Position numbers and translations under genes: made by a program
Assembly: GCA_902789325.1 (NCBI GenBank)
Contig: CADANN010000008.1
Span: 1-59,313 of the forward strand
Direction: 5' to 3'
Source of the DNA: an uncultured Spirochaetaceae bacterium
GTDB lineage: Bacteria; Spirochaetota; Spirochaetia; Treponematales; Treponemataceae
DNA length: 59,313 nt
Part shown: positions 16,780 to 27,500 of the stretch, one piece after another
Layout of the letters: every line of letters starts with the position of its first letter
How positions within the stretch are numbered: the first letter of the stretch is position 1
Notes under the pieces: generated by a model
What the model was told of the DNA's origin: nothing
What the model saw: the letters and a program-made list of their open reading frames with translations, nothing else
Databases searched by the model: none

Positions 16780-17580
16780 ATGGGACTTCTTTCACGAGCC
16801 AGCACTTTGGATGAGACTGAAATCAAACAAGGTCTGGCTTTTTCTGATTTTATTTTAAAGTATTCATTAAAATCCTCTGCCATGCTTGTGCAAAATGATA
16901 TGTATTATATCATTACACAAAGTATTGATTTTGATGCATACTCAATAATCAGTTCTAATTCCACTTGTGATTTTTGGAACGGAATATGTAAAGAAAACAA
17001 TAAAATCTATAAATTCTCAGGAAATGATGTTTCTCCACTTCTTCAATTATTTTCATCGAAAATGAAAGAAGAAATTAAAGAAGTTTATATTTATCGAAAT
17101 TCCGATTCAAAAATATTATTAAGCTTAAATGAGATTTCAGAATCTGCTGCTCAAGATTTTGAAAACATTACTTCTGATATTCACTCAATTAACATCTTCT
17201 CACTTAATCCACAGATAAAAGAAAATACTGCTGTTATAAAATTGATGATCGATTTTTCAGAAGCAATTGAAAGCTTTTTGCAGTCTGAATTAAAAACAAA
17301 CAATTCAATATTTGAAAAAGCAAAACTAGCAATATTCAATGAAATATATAATCGTTTTGTTTGTTTTTATAATTTGCCAGATGCAACAGTTAAAGCTGAT
17401 AAACTTCTTATAAAAACTGTTTTTATTACTGGTAAAGCTTATTCTGTTGAATTAATTACAAATCATTTTATTTTTAATTTACGTGATTTACTTGGAAATA
17501 ATGCAGAACTAATAAGAGTGGATTTTTGCGGAGCTGCAACTTCCTGTGAGCAGATACAAAACTTTTTACAGGCGGAATAG
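16780..17580 (+). CDS. Conserved-context hypothetical protein
   Basis: A 266-residue soluble-looking protein, MGLLSRASTLDETEIKQGLAF, starting one base after the acidic protein's stop, so the two are probably translationally coupled. There is no signal peptide or membrane helix. The sequence is mixed alpha/beta, with the C-terminal half (KLLIKTVFITGKAYSVELIT, RDLLGNNAELIRVDF) resembling a small nucleotide-like fold, but no motif was recognised. Its AT-rich codon use is like the two DUF115 genes that follow. Confidence 0.75.
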   Translation: MGLLSRASTLDETEIKQGLAFSDFILKYSLKSSAMLVQNDMYYIITQSIDFDAYSIISSNSTCDFWNGICKENNKIYKFSGNDVSPLLQLFSSKMKEEIKEVYIYRNSDSKILLSLNEISESAAQDFENITSDIHSINIFSLNPQIKENTAVIKLMIDFSEAIESFLQSELKTNNSIFEKAKLAIFNEIYNRFVCFYNLPDATVKADKLLIKTVFITGKAYSVELITNHFIFNLRDLLGNNAELIRVDFCGAATSCEQIQNFLQAE

Positions 17581-17582
17581 TT

Positions 17583-19061
17583 TTGGAAATTATAATTCAA
17601 AAATCAAAAAACGGAGAAAACACTGCAATTGCAGACGGACATTTTCTCCATTCTAATTATGCCCCTGTAAAAGAAGCCCAGCGTTTTGTTGAAAATCTTA
17701 CACTACCCTTTATTCCTAAAATTATAATTTTGCTTGAACCAGCACTTTCATATGCAGCTGATTTTTTACGCTCCCGATTTCCAAATATTAAGCTTGGTGT
17801 AATAAGATATCAAAAAGATTTTGAAGAATATAATTCAAAATTTGATTTTGTGTTTAATTATTTTGAATCAACAAATTTTGAAGCAAGGCTTGAACGAAGG
17901 TTAAATGAAGAACAACTTCTTTCCACTTTATTTTTTAGTTGGCCTGCAAGTTCACAAATCTTTAAGGATACAGAAAATCAAGTTTGGAAAGATATAAAAG
18001 CAGCTCTCGAACGTTCTAAAACACTTTTAATTACTAGACAGTATTTTGAGAAAAAATGGCTTTTAAATAGTTTTAATTTTATTGCGAATATAAAGCATAC
18101 TGTAAACCTTCAAAACAAAATTAATAAAGACCTTCTTATTATTGCATCTGGGCCAAGCCTAAAACCCTTTATTAATTATATTCAGGAAAATCAAAATAAG
18201 TTTTTTATTATATGTCTTTCTTCTGCAATATCTGTTTGTTTTAATTATAATATAAAACCTGATTTATATATGACAACTGACGGAGGATTCTGGGCAGGAG
18301 AACATTTAAAGAAACTTTATAAAACGAATATTCCAGTTGCAATGCCTGCAGAAGCCTTTTGTTCAAAAAACTTATTATGCAAACTACGAGTTTTACCTTT
18401 AATTTATGATGATGGAATTTCAAGAGAATTAACAGAAGTTTCTGGAGTTACTTATCAGAATGCAGTTCGAAACGGAACTGTTAGTGGAACTGCACTTTTA
18501 TTTGCCATAGAGCATTCTCAAAAAAACATCTATATGTGTGGACTTGATATGGCAAATCAAAAAGGTTTTCAGCACACACAGCCAAATGAACTTGAAACAA
18601 ATTCTGCAATTTCTGACTGTCGTATAAAAACAAAAGAAACAAGACTAGCTCGCTCGGAACTAACTACCGGTAGTTTGGACATTTATAAAAACTGGTTCAT
18701 TTCAAATCAATATAACTTAAACCAAAGAAAAGTATTGCGACTTATAGAAAACGATGACAGAAAGAATTCTCTTGGATGGATTCAGGATATCAATCTGAAA
18801 GAATTCAAACAGCTTTCACAGAATCTTTCAGATACAAAAGATAATATATTCACAGATACTTCATATACTTTTGATTCTGTAAAAATCAAAGACTTTATTA
18901 CTCAGAATAGTAATAATCAAAATTGGAAACATCAGCTTTTTCCACTGGACTACGTTTCGCTTTCTCATAATAATGAAAATTTAGAAATGCAGAATAAAAT
19001 TGAGACTGAATGGAAAAATCTATTGAAAAAAATTTCTGGAATTGTAAATGAAAATATATAA
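17583..19061 (+). CDS. DUF115/Maf-like (MptE-like domain) protein 1
   Basis: A 492-residue protein with a TTG start three bases after the preceding stop. The N-terminal region has the Maf-type opening (KNGENTAIADGHFLHSNYAP). From about residue 184 it carries a DUF115/6-hydroxymethylpterin pyrophosphokinase MptE-like Rossmann domain: LLIIASGPSLKPFINYI, then NIKPDLYMTTDGGFW and FAIEHSQKNIYMCGLDMAN. Members of this family transfer nonulosonic sugars to flagellin in Campylobacter, Aeromonas and related bacteria; the treponemal role is inference. It overlaps the next DUF115 gene by 14 bases. Confidence 0.83.
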   Translation: MEIIIQKSKNGENTAIADGHFLHSNYAPVKEAQRFVENLTLPFIPKIIILLEPALSYAADFLRSRFPNIKLGVIRYQKDFEEYNSKFDFVFNYFESTNFEARLERRLNEEQLLSTLFFSWPASSQIFKDTENQVWKDIKAALERSKTLLITRQYFEKKWLLNSFNFIANIKHTVNLQNKINKDLLIIASGPSLKPFINYIQENQNKFFIICLSSAISVCFNYNIKPDLYMTTDGGFWAGEHLKKLYKTNIPVAMPAEAFCSKNLLCKLRVLPLIYDDGISRELTEVSGVTYQNAVRNGTVSGTALLFAIEHSQKNIYMCGLDMANQKGFQHTQPNELETNSAISDCRIKTKETRLARSELTTGSLDIYKNWFISNQYNLNQRKVLRLIENDDRKNSLGWIQDINLKEFKQLSQNLSDTKDNIFTDTSYTFDSVKIKDFITQNSNNQNWKHQLFPLDYVSLSHNNENLEMQNKIETEWKNLLKKISGIVNENI

Positions 19062-20544
19062 ATCTTTTGAACAGGCAAAAAACGGAACTACAATTCCAGT
19101 ATTCATAAGCGGAAAAACAATGGAATCGCGCTATAATCCTGAGCGTGATGCAGAAACACTTTGTAATTCGATTGAAGATGGATTTAATTTTTTCCTGGTG
19201 CTTGGAATTGGAAGCGGACTGTTTATAAAAAAACTTTCAGAACGCTATCCTGTTTCCAGAATAATTGCACTAGAATTATATCAGGATGACATTGATTTTT
19301 TAGAGCAATCAGAAATTATAAAAGATCTCAAAAATAATCCGCAGATTATCTTTTGCGCTCTCAATTCTCTTGAAAACATTTTAAGCCAGAACTATATTCC
19401 TGCAAAATATGGAGATCTAAAAATCATTGAACAACGAGCCTGGGTAAATGAAAATAAAGAGTTTATTCCACAAATTAATTCAATATTAAAAAAGACAATT
19501 GGTATAATTTCAGCTGATTTTTCAGTCCAGTCACACTTTGGAAAAATATGGGCTTCTAACATTTTGAATAATTCCAGACTTGCAGAAAAAGTTTTTAACG
19601 AATCTAAAAATGATTTTTCCTTATCAAAATACTTTTCGCAAGAGACACTTCAAAAGACAGCAGTTATAATTGCAGCCGGCCCTACTCTTGATAAAACTAT
19701 CTCTATAATAAATGAAAGAAATAATTATTTTATAATTGCAACAGATACAGCAGGCAGTTCTCTTATTAAACATAATATAAAGCCAGATATAATAATTTCA
19801 ATTGACGGGCAGAATGTTTCTTATAATCATTTTATTGAAGCATCTTCTACTTTATATGCTTTTGATTTATGTGCTAATTTTTCAGCTGCAAAACATATTG
19901 CGGATAATGGAAATCAAATCTTTTTTTTCTGTTCAGGACATCCTCTTGCAAATGCTATAAATGCCTGCTGTGGTAATGCTTTTCCTACACTTTTTTCTGG
20001 AACCGGAACTGTTACCATTACAGCAACAGATCTGGCTGTAAAAGCAGGTTTTAAGAATATACTTGTGCTTGGCGCAGATTTTTCATACTCACATGGCAAA
20101 TCTTATACAAAAGGAACATATCTCGATACTTTGTATAATAAAAACTCAATTCTAATTGATTCTGCTGAAAAATTATTTTCTAAGCTTATGTTCCGAACGG
20201 AATTACAAAAGTTCGGAAATACTTATACAACTCCAATTCTTGAAGCATATAAAACTTCTTTTGAAAAATATCTCCAGCTCGAAAATATCAGTTTTACAAA
20301 AGAAAATGATATTTATAAATTAACAGTTTCTGACAGTATCTCAAAGCTTCCTTCACCTAAGGTATATAAAAATATTTCAATTGCAACTTTTTATAATAAA
20401 TTAAAAGCTTGCACCCTCGAAGAAGCTGAAATTCTTCTTTTACCTTATATTGCATGGCTCAAAAATAACAAAATATATAAAAACTATACATATAGTGAAT
20501 TACTAAAACTTGCTTTCAATACTATTGTAAGTTATAATATATGA
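19048..20544 (+). CDS. DUF115/Maf-like (MptE-like domain) protein 2
   Basis: A 498-residue paralogue of the previous protein: VFISGKTMESRYNPERDAE at the N-terminus, a glycine-rich FFLVLGIGSGLFIKKL segment at about 48-63, and the MptE-like core AVIIAAGPTLDKTISII followed by NIKPDIIISIDGQN and NILVLGADFSYSHGKSY. Tandem DUF115 copies suggest either a heterodimer or two acceptor or sugar specificities. It is a candidate flagellin or surface-protein glycosyltransferase. It is AT-rich relative to the flanking housekeeping genes. Confidence 0.83.
   Translation: MKIYKSFEQAKNGTTIPVFISGKTMESRYNPERDAETLCNSIEDGFNFFLVLGIGSGLFIKKLSERYPVSRIIALELYQDDIDFLEQSEIIKDLKNNPQIIFCALNSLENILSQNYIPAKYGDLKIIEQRAWVNENKEFIPQINSILKKTIGIISADFSVQSHFGKIWASNILNNSRLAEKVFNESKNDFSLSKYFSQETLQKTAVIIAAGPTLDKTISIINERNNYFIIATDTAGSSLIKHNIKPDIIISIDGQNVSYNHFIEASSTLYAFDLCANFSAAKHIADNGNQIFFFCSGHPLANAINACCGNAFPTLFSGTGTVTITATDLAVKAGFKNILVLGADFSYSHGKSYTKGTYLDTLYNKNSILIDSAEKLFSKLMFRTELQKFGNTYTTPILEAYKTSFEKYLQLENISFTKENDIYKLTVSDSISKLPSPKVYKNISIATFYNKLKACTLEEAEILLLPYIAWLKNNKIYKNYTYSELLKLAFNTIVSYNI
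20510..20538 (+). promoter_or_regulatory. Internal promoter before the GGDEF-like membrane protein gene
   Basis: TTGCTT (20510-20515), a 17-base spacer and a perfect TATAAT (20533-20538) lie within the 3' end of the second DUF115 gene. The ATG follows after 7 bases, implying a leaderless transcript. Confidence 0.5.
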
Positions 20545-20545
20545 T

Positions 20546-21877
20546 ATGAAAAACCGATTTATTGTAGTTTATACTGTATTTGCAGCAGCTGTTTTTATTT
20601 TTGCATTAAGTTTTTTTGGCTTTAATCTTTATAAAGAATATTCAACCAATCTTGAAAAATCAGATATAAGATATACAAACCTTGTAAATGACATCAGAAC
20701 TTTAAGTTATAATCAGGCAGAAAATAATGCCTCTTATGCACAGTCAATTAAAAAGGCTGTTGGAGATTCTGCTGCTTATTCTTTTATTCAGGTAAAACGC
20801 GAAGGAGAAACTGTAGTTTTTTATCCAGCCGGAAAATTAAAGGAAGAAACAGTTTCTAAACTCACAAAGTCTTTTTCAACATCACTTACAGTAAATAAAC
20901 AATCGGTTACAGTAGACTGCAATCTTTATCTTATTCGTCCGGACTCTATTTTTTACTATGCTCGAGTTTCTTTCCTTATGATTCTTATAATTACTATTAT
21001 TACAGTAATTATGATTATCTATCTTAATCTGGTAGAGGAAACATCTTCTGACGTAATTTCACTTGAAGAAAATTCAGAAGAAGAAACTGAAGAAGAGATT
21101 TTAGATGATTCAGAGGAAACAGTAAATATTTCTGAAACTGAAAAAGTTGAGGAAAGAGAAAAAGAAACAGAAGCTCCAGCTCCTGTAATTGAACCAGAAA
21201 AGACAGAAAATGAAACAGAAGAAAAGTCTGCAGAAGTGACTCCAGAAGAAGTAAAGGCTATATTTGCAGAACCATTTACAGATGATGCGGTTAACGAAAC
21301 TGTAGAAGATGCAATTCCTGTAGACAATCCTGCACCAGTAGAACCTGCGAAACTTCCTGTAGACGAAATTAAACCTGCAAAAACAGCTGATAACCCTTCA
21401 GGATTGTTTGATCCTGCAACTGGAATCGGTTGGGAATCTTATCTCCTTACCAGATTAAATAACGAAATAGAACGTGCAACGGCATCAGAAATTGATATTT
21501 CACTTTTTGTAATTAAAGTTCCAGATATTTCTATGACCAGCGAGGTTTACAAAAACATCTGCAACTATCTGGCAATTCAATTCCAGTTTAAGGATTTGCT
21601 TTTTGAATACAAGGATGACAGTATTGTTGCCATCAAAATCAGCATGAATGTTGATGAAGCTCTTTCACTTGCTGAAAAGCTTTATACAGATATCTGTAAT
21701 ATTATAGATGGTAAAAACTGTAGAATTGGAATTACTTCACGTTCAATAAGAATGGTTACTGGGGAACGACTTTTGCTTGAAGCAGAACAATCTATTGAAC
21801 ATTCTGATGCAAGCTCACCTATTATTGCATTCCGTGTTGATTCAGAAAAATACCGACAGATGATTGAAATGAACTAA
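20546..21877 (+). CDS. Membrane protein with acidic linker and degenerate GGDEF-like domain
   Basis: A 443-residue protein: TM1 at about 6-28, a periplasmic domain of about 100 residues, TM2 at about 137-160, a Glu/Pro-rich linker (about 170-280) like the acidic protein upstream, and a C-terminal domain that follows the GGDEF outline. That domain has LFDPATGIGWESYLLTRLNNEI at the start, EYKDDSIVAIKI at the signature position instead of GGDEF, and CRIGITSRSIR plus EAEQSIEHSDAS near the end. The active-site signature is absent, so diguanylate cyclase activity is unlikely and a sensory or scaffold role is more probable. Its 3' end overlaps the convergent TPR lipoprotein by 4 bases. Confidence 0.75.
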   Translation: MKNRFIVVYTVFAAAVFIFALSFFGFNLYKEYSTNLEKSDIRYTNLVNDIRTLSYNQAENNASYAQSIKKAVGDSAAYSFIQVKREGETVVFYPAGKLKEETVSKLTKSFSTSLTVNKQSVTVDCNLYLIRPDSIFYYARVSFLMILIITIITVIMIIYLNLVEETSSDVISLEENSEEETEEEILDDSEETVNISETEKVEEREKETEAPAPVIEPEKTENETEEKSAEVTPEEVKAIFAEPFTDDAVNETVEDAIPVDNPAPVEPAKLPVDEIKPAKTADNPSGLFDPATGIGWESYLLTRLNNEIERATASEIDISLFVIKVPDISMTSEVYKNICNYLAIQFQFKDLLFEYKDDSIVAIKISMNVDEALSLAEKLYTDICNIIDGKNCRIGITSRSIRMVTGERLLLEAEQSIEHSDASSPIIAFRVDSEKYRQMIEMN

Positions 21878-22572
21878 GCTTTATCCTGAGGAGCCGGTTC
21901 ATTTTCAGGTGGTGTATTTTCACCATCTGAATTTTCTGTAGATTTTTCTTCTTCTACGATTTTCATTAGTTCTTTGTATTTATCTTCGAAAGTTTTCAGA
22001 TTTTTGTTCTCTGGATATTCAGTTTTAAGTACATCATAAGCTTCTGTGAACTTACCTGCATAATTCTTTTCAAATTTCGTTTCATCTGCTGCCATCACGG
22101 CCAGATAATTTTCCAGATATTCCTGATTTTTAGGCTGGGCTTCAAGGAGTTCTTCGTAAATAGAAATTGAATTCTTAAAGTCTCCCTGCATTGAATAAAT
22201 ATAAGCAATTCCTGCTTTAATTGAAGCATTATCAGGATCTCTTTCAAGTATCTTTTTATACATTGGAAGAGCATTTGCCCAGTCTGAACTGAAAACATAG
22301 CATTTTGCAAGCTTGTAATAAGCAGCCCAATACTGGTCCTTTTTTCTCATTGCAAGCTCATAATATTCACCGGCTTTTTTATAATCTTCAAGCTTAAAAT
22401 ATGCATCACCAAGCATATAATATTCAACATAAATATTACGAGTTTTTACAGCCCCCTGTCCTGGGACTGGAACGGAGAGATCATTTGATGCACATGAAGA
22501 AAATAAAAAACTTGCCGCAAGAAAACCTGCGGCAAATATTTTTTTAGCCGAGAACAATCTTTTCAATTTCAT
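21874..22572 (-). CDS. TPR-repeat lipoprotein
   Basis: About 232 residues from the ATG at 22572, giving a normal lipoprotein signal ([17 protein letters not shown], lipobox FSSC). Three to four TPR units follow ([85 protein letters not shown]) and the tail is Glu/Pro-rich. It is probably a membrane-anchored protein-interaction module facing the periplasm. The start lies inside the 3' end of upp, implying coupled expression. Longer starts add an unlikely hydrophobic extension. Confidence 0.85.
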   Translation of the reverse strand: MKLKRLFSAKKIFAAGFLAASFLFSSCASNDLSVPVPGQGAVKTRNIYVEYYMLGDAYFKLEDYKKAGEYYELAMRKKDQYWAAYYKLAKCYVFSSDWANALPMYKKILERDPDNASIKAGIAYIYSMQGDFKNSISIYEELLEAQPKNQEYLENYLAVMAADETKFEKNYAGKFTEAYDVLKTEYPENKNLKTFEDKYKELMKIVEEEKSTENSDGENTPPENEPAPQDKA

Positions 22573-23581
22573 AAAGCTGAGATTTATACAAGCCAGAAAT
22601 ATTATGTCCATAATCAGCAATCAGCTGAATCATATTGCGTGGAGCATCCTTTGTATCACAACCATTAAGACGGTCACCTGCATCTCCAAGTCCTGGCATA
22701 ATATAAGCTTTTTCATTCATTACCGGGTCCATCCATAGTGTGTAGCATGTACAGTTTTCAAGAGCACGAGTTACACGAATTGAACCTTTAAGTGTAGAAA
22801 TTGTATTAAAGAAAGCAATTGATTTTGGTTTTACACCCTGACTCTGAAGATACTTAACTACAGTTACAAGAGAACCACCAGTTGCATTCATAGGATCAGC
22901 AAAAATCAAATCTTTACCATCGAGCTGGTCAAGGTTGAAGAATGATTTGTTGAGGTCCATGATGTATTCCATATCAGCTTCATTCTTTGTATCGTTGCGG
23001 CTGATTTTGAAAAGTGCAAATGGAGTTTTATATCCGTGGCTTGAATATTCCTGGATTTCCTTGGACATAATCATAGATGGAAGAAGAGCACCGCGAAGCA
23101 TTACGCACATTACAGTGTTTTCAATTTTGTGATCGATGTCTGGAATCTTATGAACTGCATAGTTCTGTACAGGGAATGTAACAGGAGTCTTTACAACGAT
23201 ATGGCCTTTCTTGTCTGAATGCTGGTCTGTATAAGCCATACGGAAAAGCATTTCGTAAGCGCGCTGGCTGTAGTACATAAATTCCTGGTGATCTGTGCGT
23301 TCATCACGGAGTTTAGAAATAACGCGTGAACATTCAGCGTGAGCACCCTCTTCCGTTACAAAAGAATAAACCTTTATGTTTGGATGTTTGGCACAAATAT
23401 TCTGCATTTCGTGACCAAGTTTATCATAACCATCAATGATTTTTGTTTCGTCTTTAGGTTCAAAAGATTTCATTGTGTCCTTGAACATGACTTCAAGCTT
23501 CTTCAAATCATCCATATCTTCTGATGTAAGATAGCCATCCAAATCTTCTGCTTTAAGAATTATTTTGTTTTCGTCTGCCAT
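22544..23581 (-). CDS. upp: Uracil phosphoribosyltransferase with N-terminal extension
   Basis: A 345-residue protein. The C-terminal 210 or so residues are UPRTase: [12 protein letters not shown], the PRPP loop [31 protein letters not shown] and the uracil-binding [11 protein letters not shown]. The enzyme salvages uracil to UMP. The first 120 or so residues (starting [20 protein letters not shown]) are an acidic helical extension absent from the 208-residue bacterial form and of unknown function. An N-terminal extension occurs in some treponemal and eukaryotic UPRTases. Confidence 0.9.
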   Translation of the reverse strand: MADENKIILKAEDLDGYLTSEDMDDLKKLEVMFKDTMKSFEPKDETKIIDGYDKLGHEMQNICAKHPNIKVYSFVTEEGAHAECSRVISKLRDERTDHQEFMYYSQRAYEMLFRMAYTDQHSDKKGHIVVKTPVTFPVQNYAVHKIPDIDHKIENTVMCVMLRGALLPSMIMSKEIQEYSSHGYKTPFALFKISRNDTKNEADMEYIMDLNKSFFNLDQLDGKDLIFADPMNATGGSLVTVVKYLQSQGVKPKSIAFFNTISTLKGSIRVTRALENCTCYTLWMDPVMNEKAYIMPGLGDAGDRLNGCDTKDAPRNMIQLIADYGHNISGLYKSQLYEIEKIVLG

Positions 23582-23599
23582 TTCTTATACTCCTGTAAA

Positions 23600-24490
23600 T
23601 TATAATGAAAGCAGTTTATATAACTGCTGCTTGTCAATTCTGATATCGTGTATTATAAGTTCACTGTCTCCAATAATTTCTTCCTGCGAATTTGTAAGAC
23701 CAAATGCAAGAGTTAAAAGTGTTTTTCCAGCCTTTAAAAACATTCCGTTTTTGAATCTGAAGTCAAGGTCAAGAAAATACTGGTTAGGATGTTTTGGATC
23801 TGTAGTAAAGCATCCCTTTACATCAATAAGTTTAAGATCGAGCTGTGCACCTGTAAGTATAGTTAAAAATGATTGAGGTTTATTCGCATAAAAACGGATT
23901 TCAGTTTCTGCACCTTTAAGATAAGAAGTTAAAGCTTCATCTAAATCAGAATAAAGAACAGTTGTGTCTTCTGCAGGAAGTGCCGAAAGTGAATCATATT
24001 TATCGAGCATTCCTTCAAGATTTCTTCCCACACAGGCAATTCTTCCTGACGGGAATGTCATTTCAACTGGACCGCTGTAAATTTTATATTTATTTAGACT
24101 TTCAGCTGGAGAATATTCAGAAGTTACCCAGCCGTTTTTAGCACTAAGAACTTTTGGTATATATTTTTGTGGAATACTACCATCAATTGAAGCCTGAACT
24201 TCTGTTCCATGCTTTGAACGATTGAGACCACAATAAACTTTATTAACGTGGTCAGCAATCATTTTTGCATCAGCATCAGAAGCTTGTTCATAGAATCCCG
24301 TAATTATACGTTCTATAAGAACATTGTCTGCTGCTCTTGGCACTGCGATATAAAAGGAACTTTCTGAATCAATCAGTTCCAGAGGGTCAACAGGTCTTCC
24401 TGCAGGCGCTGATTTACAACCTGCAAGAAGGAGAAGAAAGAATAAAATAGATGCTGAAACAAGTTCAGCATGACGACGTCTCCGTGTCAT
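23600..24490 (-). CDS. Lipoprotein of unknown function with repeat-derived N-terminus
   Basis: A 296-residue lipoprotein: MTRRRRHAELVSASILFFLL, lipobox LLAGC, then a soluble domain (GRPVDPLELIDSESSFYIAV). The ATG at 24490 lies inside a palindromic repeat copy (GGGATGAC), and HAELVSAS is the translation of a second copy, so the mobile-like repeat pair supplies start codon and n-region. The in-frame sequence upstream runs into ileS, so an earlier start is unlikely; no good Shine-Dalgarno precedes 24490. Its domain was not recognised. It is immediately downstream of ileS, 19 bases upstream of upp. Confidence 0.75.
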   Translation of the reverse strand: MTRRRRHAELVSASILFFLLLLAGCKSAPAGRPVDPLELIDSESSFYIAVPRAADNVLIERIITGFYEQASDADAKMIADHVNKVYCGLNRSKHGTEVQASIDGSIPQKYIPKVLSAKNGWVTSEYSPAESLNKYKIYSGPVEMTFPSGRIACVGRNLEGMLDKYDSLSALPAEDTTVLYSDLDEALTSYLKGAETEIRFYANKPQSFLTILTGAQLDLKLIDVKGCFTTDPKHPNQYFLDLDFRFKNGMFLKAGKTLLTLAFGLTNSQEEIIGDSELIIHDIRIDKQQLYKLLSL

Positions 24491-24510
24491 CCCGAACTCG
24501 TTTCGGGATC
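24450..24510. repeat. Palindromic repeat pair, outward-type arrangement
   Basis: Copy one (24450-24474) is GATGCTGAAACAAGTTCAGC followed by ATGAC. Copy two (24486-24510) is the inverted form, GTCATCCCGAACTCGTTTCG followed by GGATC. They are separated by 11 bases and face each other through their TGAC ends. This order is opposite to that at 41505-41562. The pair overlaps the 5' end of the lipoprotein gene and lies 6 bases from the ileS stop. Confidence 0.85.
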
Positions 24511-24515
24511 TCAAA

Positions 24516-27500
24516 TTATGCTTTTTCAATCTTGAAACTCCATTTTTTGTCATCTGCTTCAACTTCGGATGCACCTGTAAGTCCAGCATTCCAGCTTGCT
24601 TTTTCTGCAAGTGTTTCGCCAGAAATAAAGTCTGCAAACATCTTGTAAGCAGCTTCGAGATCAGCGTCACCGCCAAGCTCAAGAACGATTCGGTCAGTTA
24701 CGTTATAACCGTTTTCCTTACGCTGGTTCTGAATACCGCGGATAAGGTCACGAACATAACCTTCTTTTTTAAGCTCGTCTGTAATCTTTGAATCAAGACC
24801 AACTGTAAGAGTTCCGTCATTAAGAACCTTAAGGTCATCTTTTTCAAAGCGTTCTACAATTACCTTTTCTTCATTAAGTTCAACAGCAGTACCGTTTACA
24901 TCAATGCTGAGTTTTGTGCCTTCAAGAATAGACTGAATCTGCTCACTTGTAAGAGTTGCGATAATTCCGGCAGCCTGCTTCATCAAAGGTCCAAGCTCCT
25001 TACCAAGTACTTTGAAGTTTGCCTTTGCCTTGTATTCAACAAGCTCATCTTCGCGGTCGTGGAATTCAACCTTCTTAACATTCAATTCTTCTGCAATTGT
25101 ATCCTGCATTTCTGAAAGAACTGTCTTTTCGCTTGGGTTGCGTGTAACAAGAGCTACGCTTGCAAGTGGCTGGCGGTTCTTGAGGTTGAACTGATTGCGG
25201 AGGCTGTGTCCCATAGAAACTGCCTTCTGAACTGTTGCCATCTTGAATTCAAGTTCTTCGTTAATCCAAGCTTTGTTTGGAACAGGATAATCACAGAGGT
25301 GTACAGATTCTTTATCTTCACTTGTCTTGAGGTTCTGGTACATTTCTTCTGTAATGAATGGAACAAATGGAGCTGCAACTGTTGCAAGAGTTTTAAGTGC
25401 AATATAGAGAGCTTCGTATGCTTCTGCTTTGTCACTGTCGTTTTCTGATTTCCAGAAGCGGCGGCGGCTGCGGCGAATGTACCAGTTATTAAGTTCATCA
25501 ATGAATTTTACGATTGGGTCAATAGAACCAGACAAATCATATGAATCAAGGGCTTCTGAAACTTCTTTGATAAGGTTCTGAGTAATAGACAAGAGCCATG
25601 CATCAAGAGGATTTGTTGGTGCCTTATTATCAAAAAGATGTCCTGTTGGAGCAACCTTATCGATATTTGCATAAGTTACAAAGAATGAGTAAGAGTTCCA
25701 CCATGGGATGATGATAGATTTCAAAACATCACGAACACCATCATCTGAATAACGGATTTCATCAGCCTTAACAACTACAGAGTGCATGAGGAAGAGACGA
25801 ATTGCATCTGCACCAAACTTGTTGATTGCATCAACTGGGTCTGTATAGTTGTGCAGAGATTTAGACATCTTACGACCATCTTCTGCAAGTACAATTCCGT
25901 TTACGATACAGTTTTCGAAAGCAGGCTTATCAAAGAGCTGTGCAGCCAATACTGTAAGTGTATAGAACCATCCGCGAGTCTGATCGAGACCTTCTGAGAT
26001 GAAGTTTGCAGGGAAGTTCTTTTCAAACTTCTCTTTGTTTTCAAATGGGTAATGTACCTGTGCATAAGGCATAGAACCTGATTCGAACCAGCAGTCAAAT
26101 ACTTCTGGGATACGGCGCATTGTGCCTTTTCCACACTTAGGACATTTGAATGTAATTTTATCAACATACTGCTTGTGCAAATCATCTGGATAGGTTCCGC
26201 TGAGATCTTTAAGTTCCTGGCGGCTTCCTACACAAAGAGTATGTTTACAATCAGGGTCATCACAACGCCAGATAGGAATTGGGTTACCCCAGTATCGGTT
26301 ACGGCTTACTGCCCAGTCGCGTGCACCTGCAAGCCACTTACCGAAACGACCTTCCTTAATGTGGCTAGGCTGCCAGGTAATTTTGCTGTTTGCACGGAGC
26401 AGTACATCGTGATAATCAGCTACCTTAACGAACCATGAACCAATTCCACGGTAAATTAAAGGAGAACCACAACGCCAGCAGTGTGGATATGAGTGAACGA
26501 TAGAATCGCGTTTTACAAGCTTTCCTTCGTCCTTGAGACGCTTCATGATATCTTTATCAGCATCCTTTACAAAAACGCCCTGATAATCTGGAACTTCTTT
26601 TGTAAATTTACATTCAGCATCGATTGGTTCAACGTTTGGAACACCAGAACCACGGAATACCTTATTATCTTCTTCACCAAATGCTGGAGCAATATGAACG
26701 ATACCAGTACCGTCTTCTGTAGAAACGTATTCTGCATTGAACATGCGGAAAGCACCCTTTTCGCACTTCTGTCCGCTCATTTCTTCGCAAACTTTTGGAT
26801 CTTTAAGATTTGCAAAGTATGTGAACAATGGTTCATATTCAGCGCCAATGAATTCCTTACCTTTATGACGATAGATGATTTCGTATCCAGATTCATCTTT
26901 GTAGTATGCAGAAAGACGAGCTTCGGCAAAAATATAATAGTCGCCGCTTTCTTTATCGAGAATCTTTACATAGTCGATTTCTGGTCCCATACAAAGACCG
27001 AGGTTTGAAGGCAATGTCCATGGAGTTGTTGTCCATGCAAGGAAGTATGTTTTTCCGTTTGCCATGTCAGGGTCATTTATACCTTCTGGAGCTTTTGTAA
27101 TCTTAAAGCGAACTGTTACTGTCTGGTCCTGAACATCTTTATATCCCTGTGCAAGTTCGTGTGTAGAAAGAACAGTTGAACAGCGTGGACAGTATGGCAA
27201 AATGTACTTTCCTTCGTAGAAAAGACCTTTGTCCCAGAGTGATTTTGCAACCCACCAGATTGATTCCATGTATTCTGGATTCATTGTCTTGTAGTCATTA
27301 TCAAAATCAACCCAGCGTCCCATACGTGTAATAGTCTGACGCCATTCTGCTGTATAACGCAAAACTGAAGCACGGCAGGCATCGTTGAATTTATCAATAC
27401 CCATAGCTTCAATTTCATGCTTTGAATTGATTTTCAATTCTTTTTCGATCAGGTTTTCGATTGGAAGACCATGACAGTCCCAACCAAAGCGGCGTTCTAC

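Noticed and set aside
21019..21327. Ser/Thr-rich reading frame antisense to the acidic linker of the GGDEF-like protein
   Set aside because: Same artefact as in the acidic protein: the complement of GAA-rich coding sequence.
26493..27008. Open frame of 171 codons antisense to ileS
   Set aside because: The opposite strand encodes conserved IleRS motifs and the antisense product looks like no protein family.
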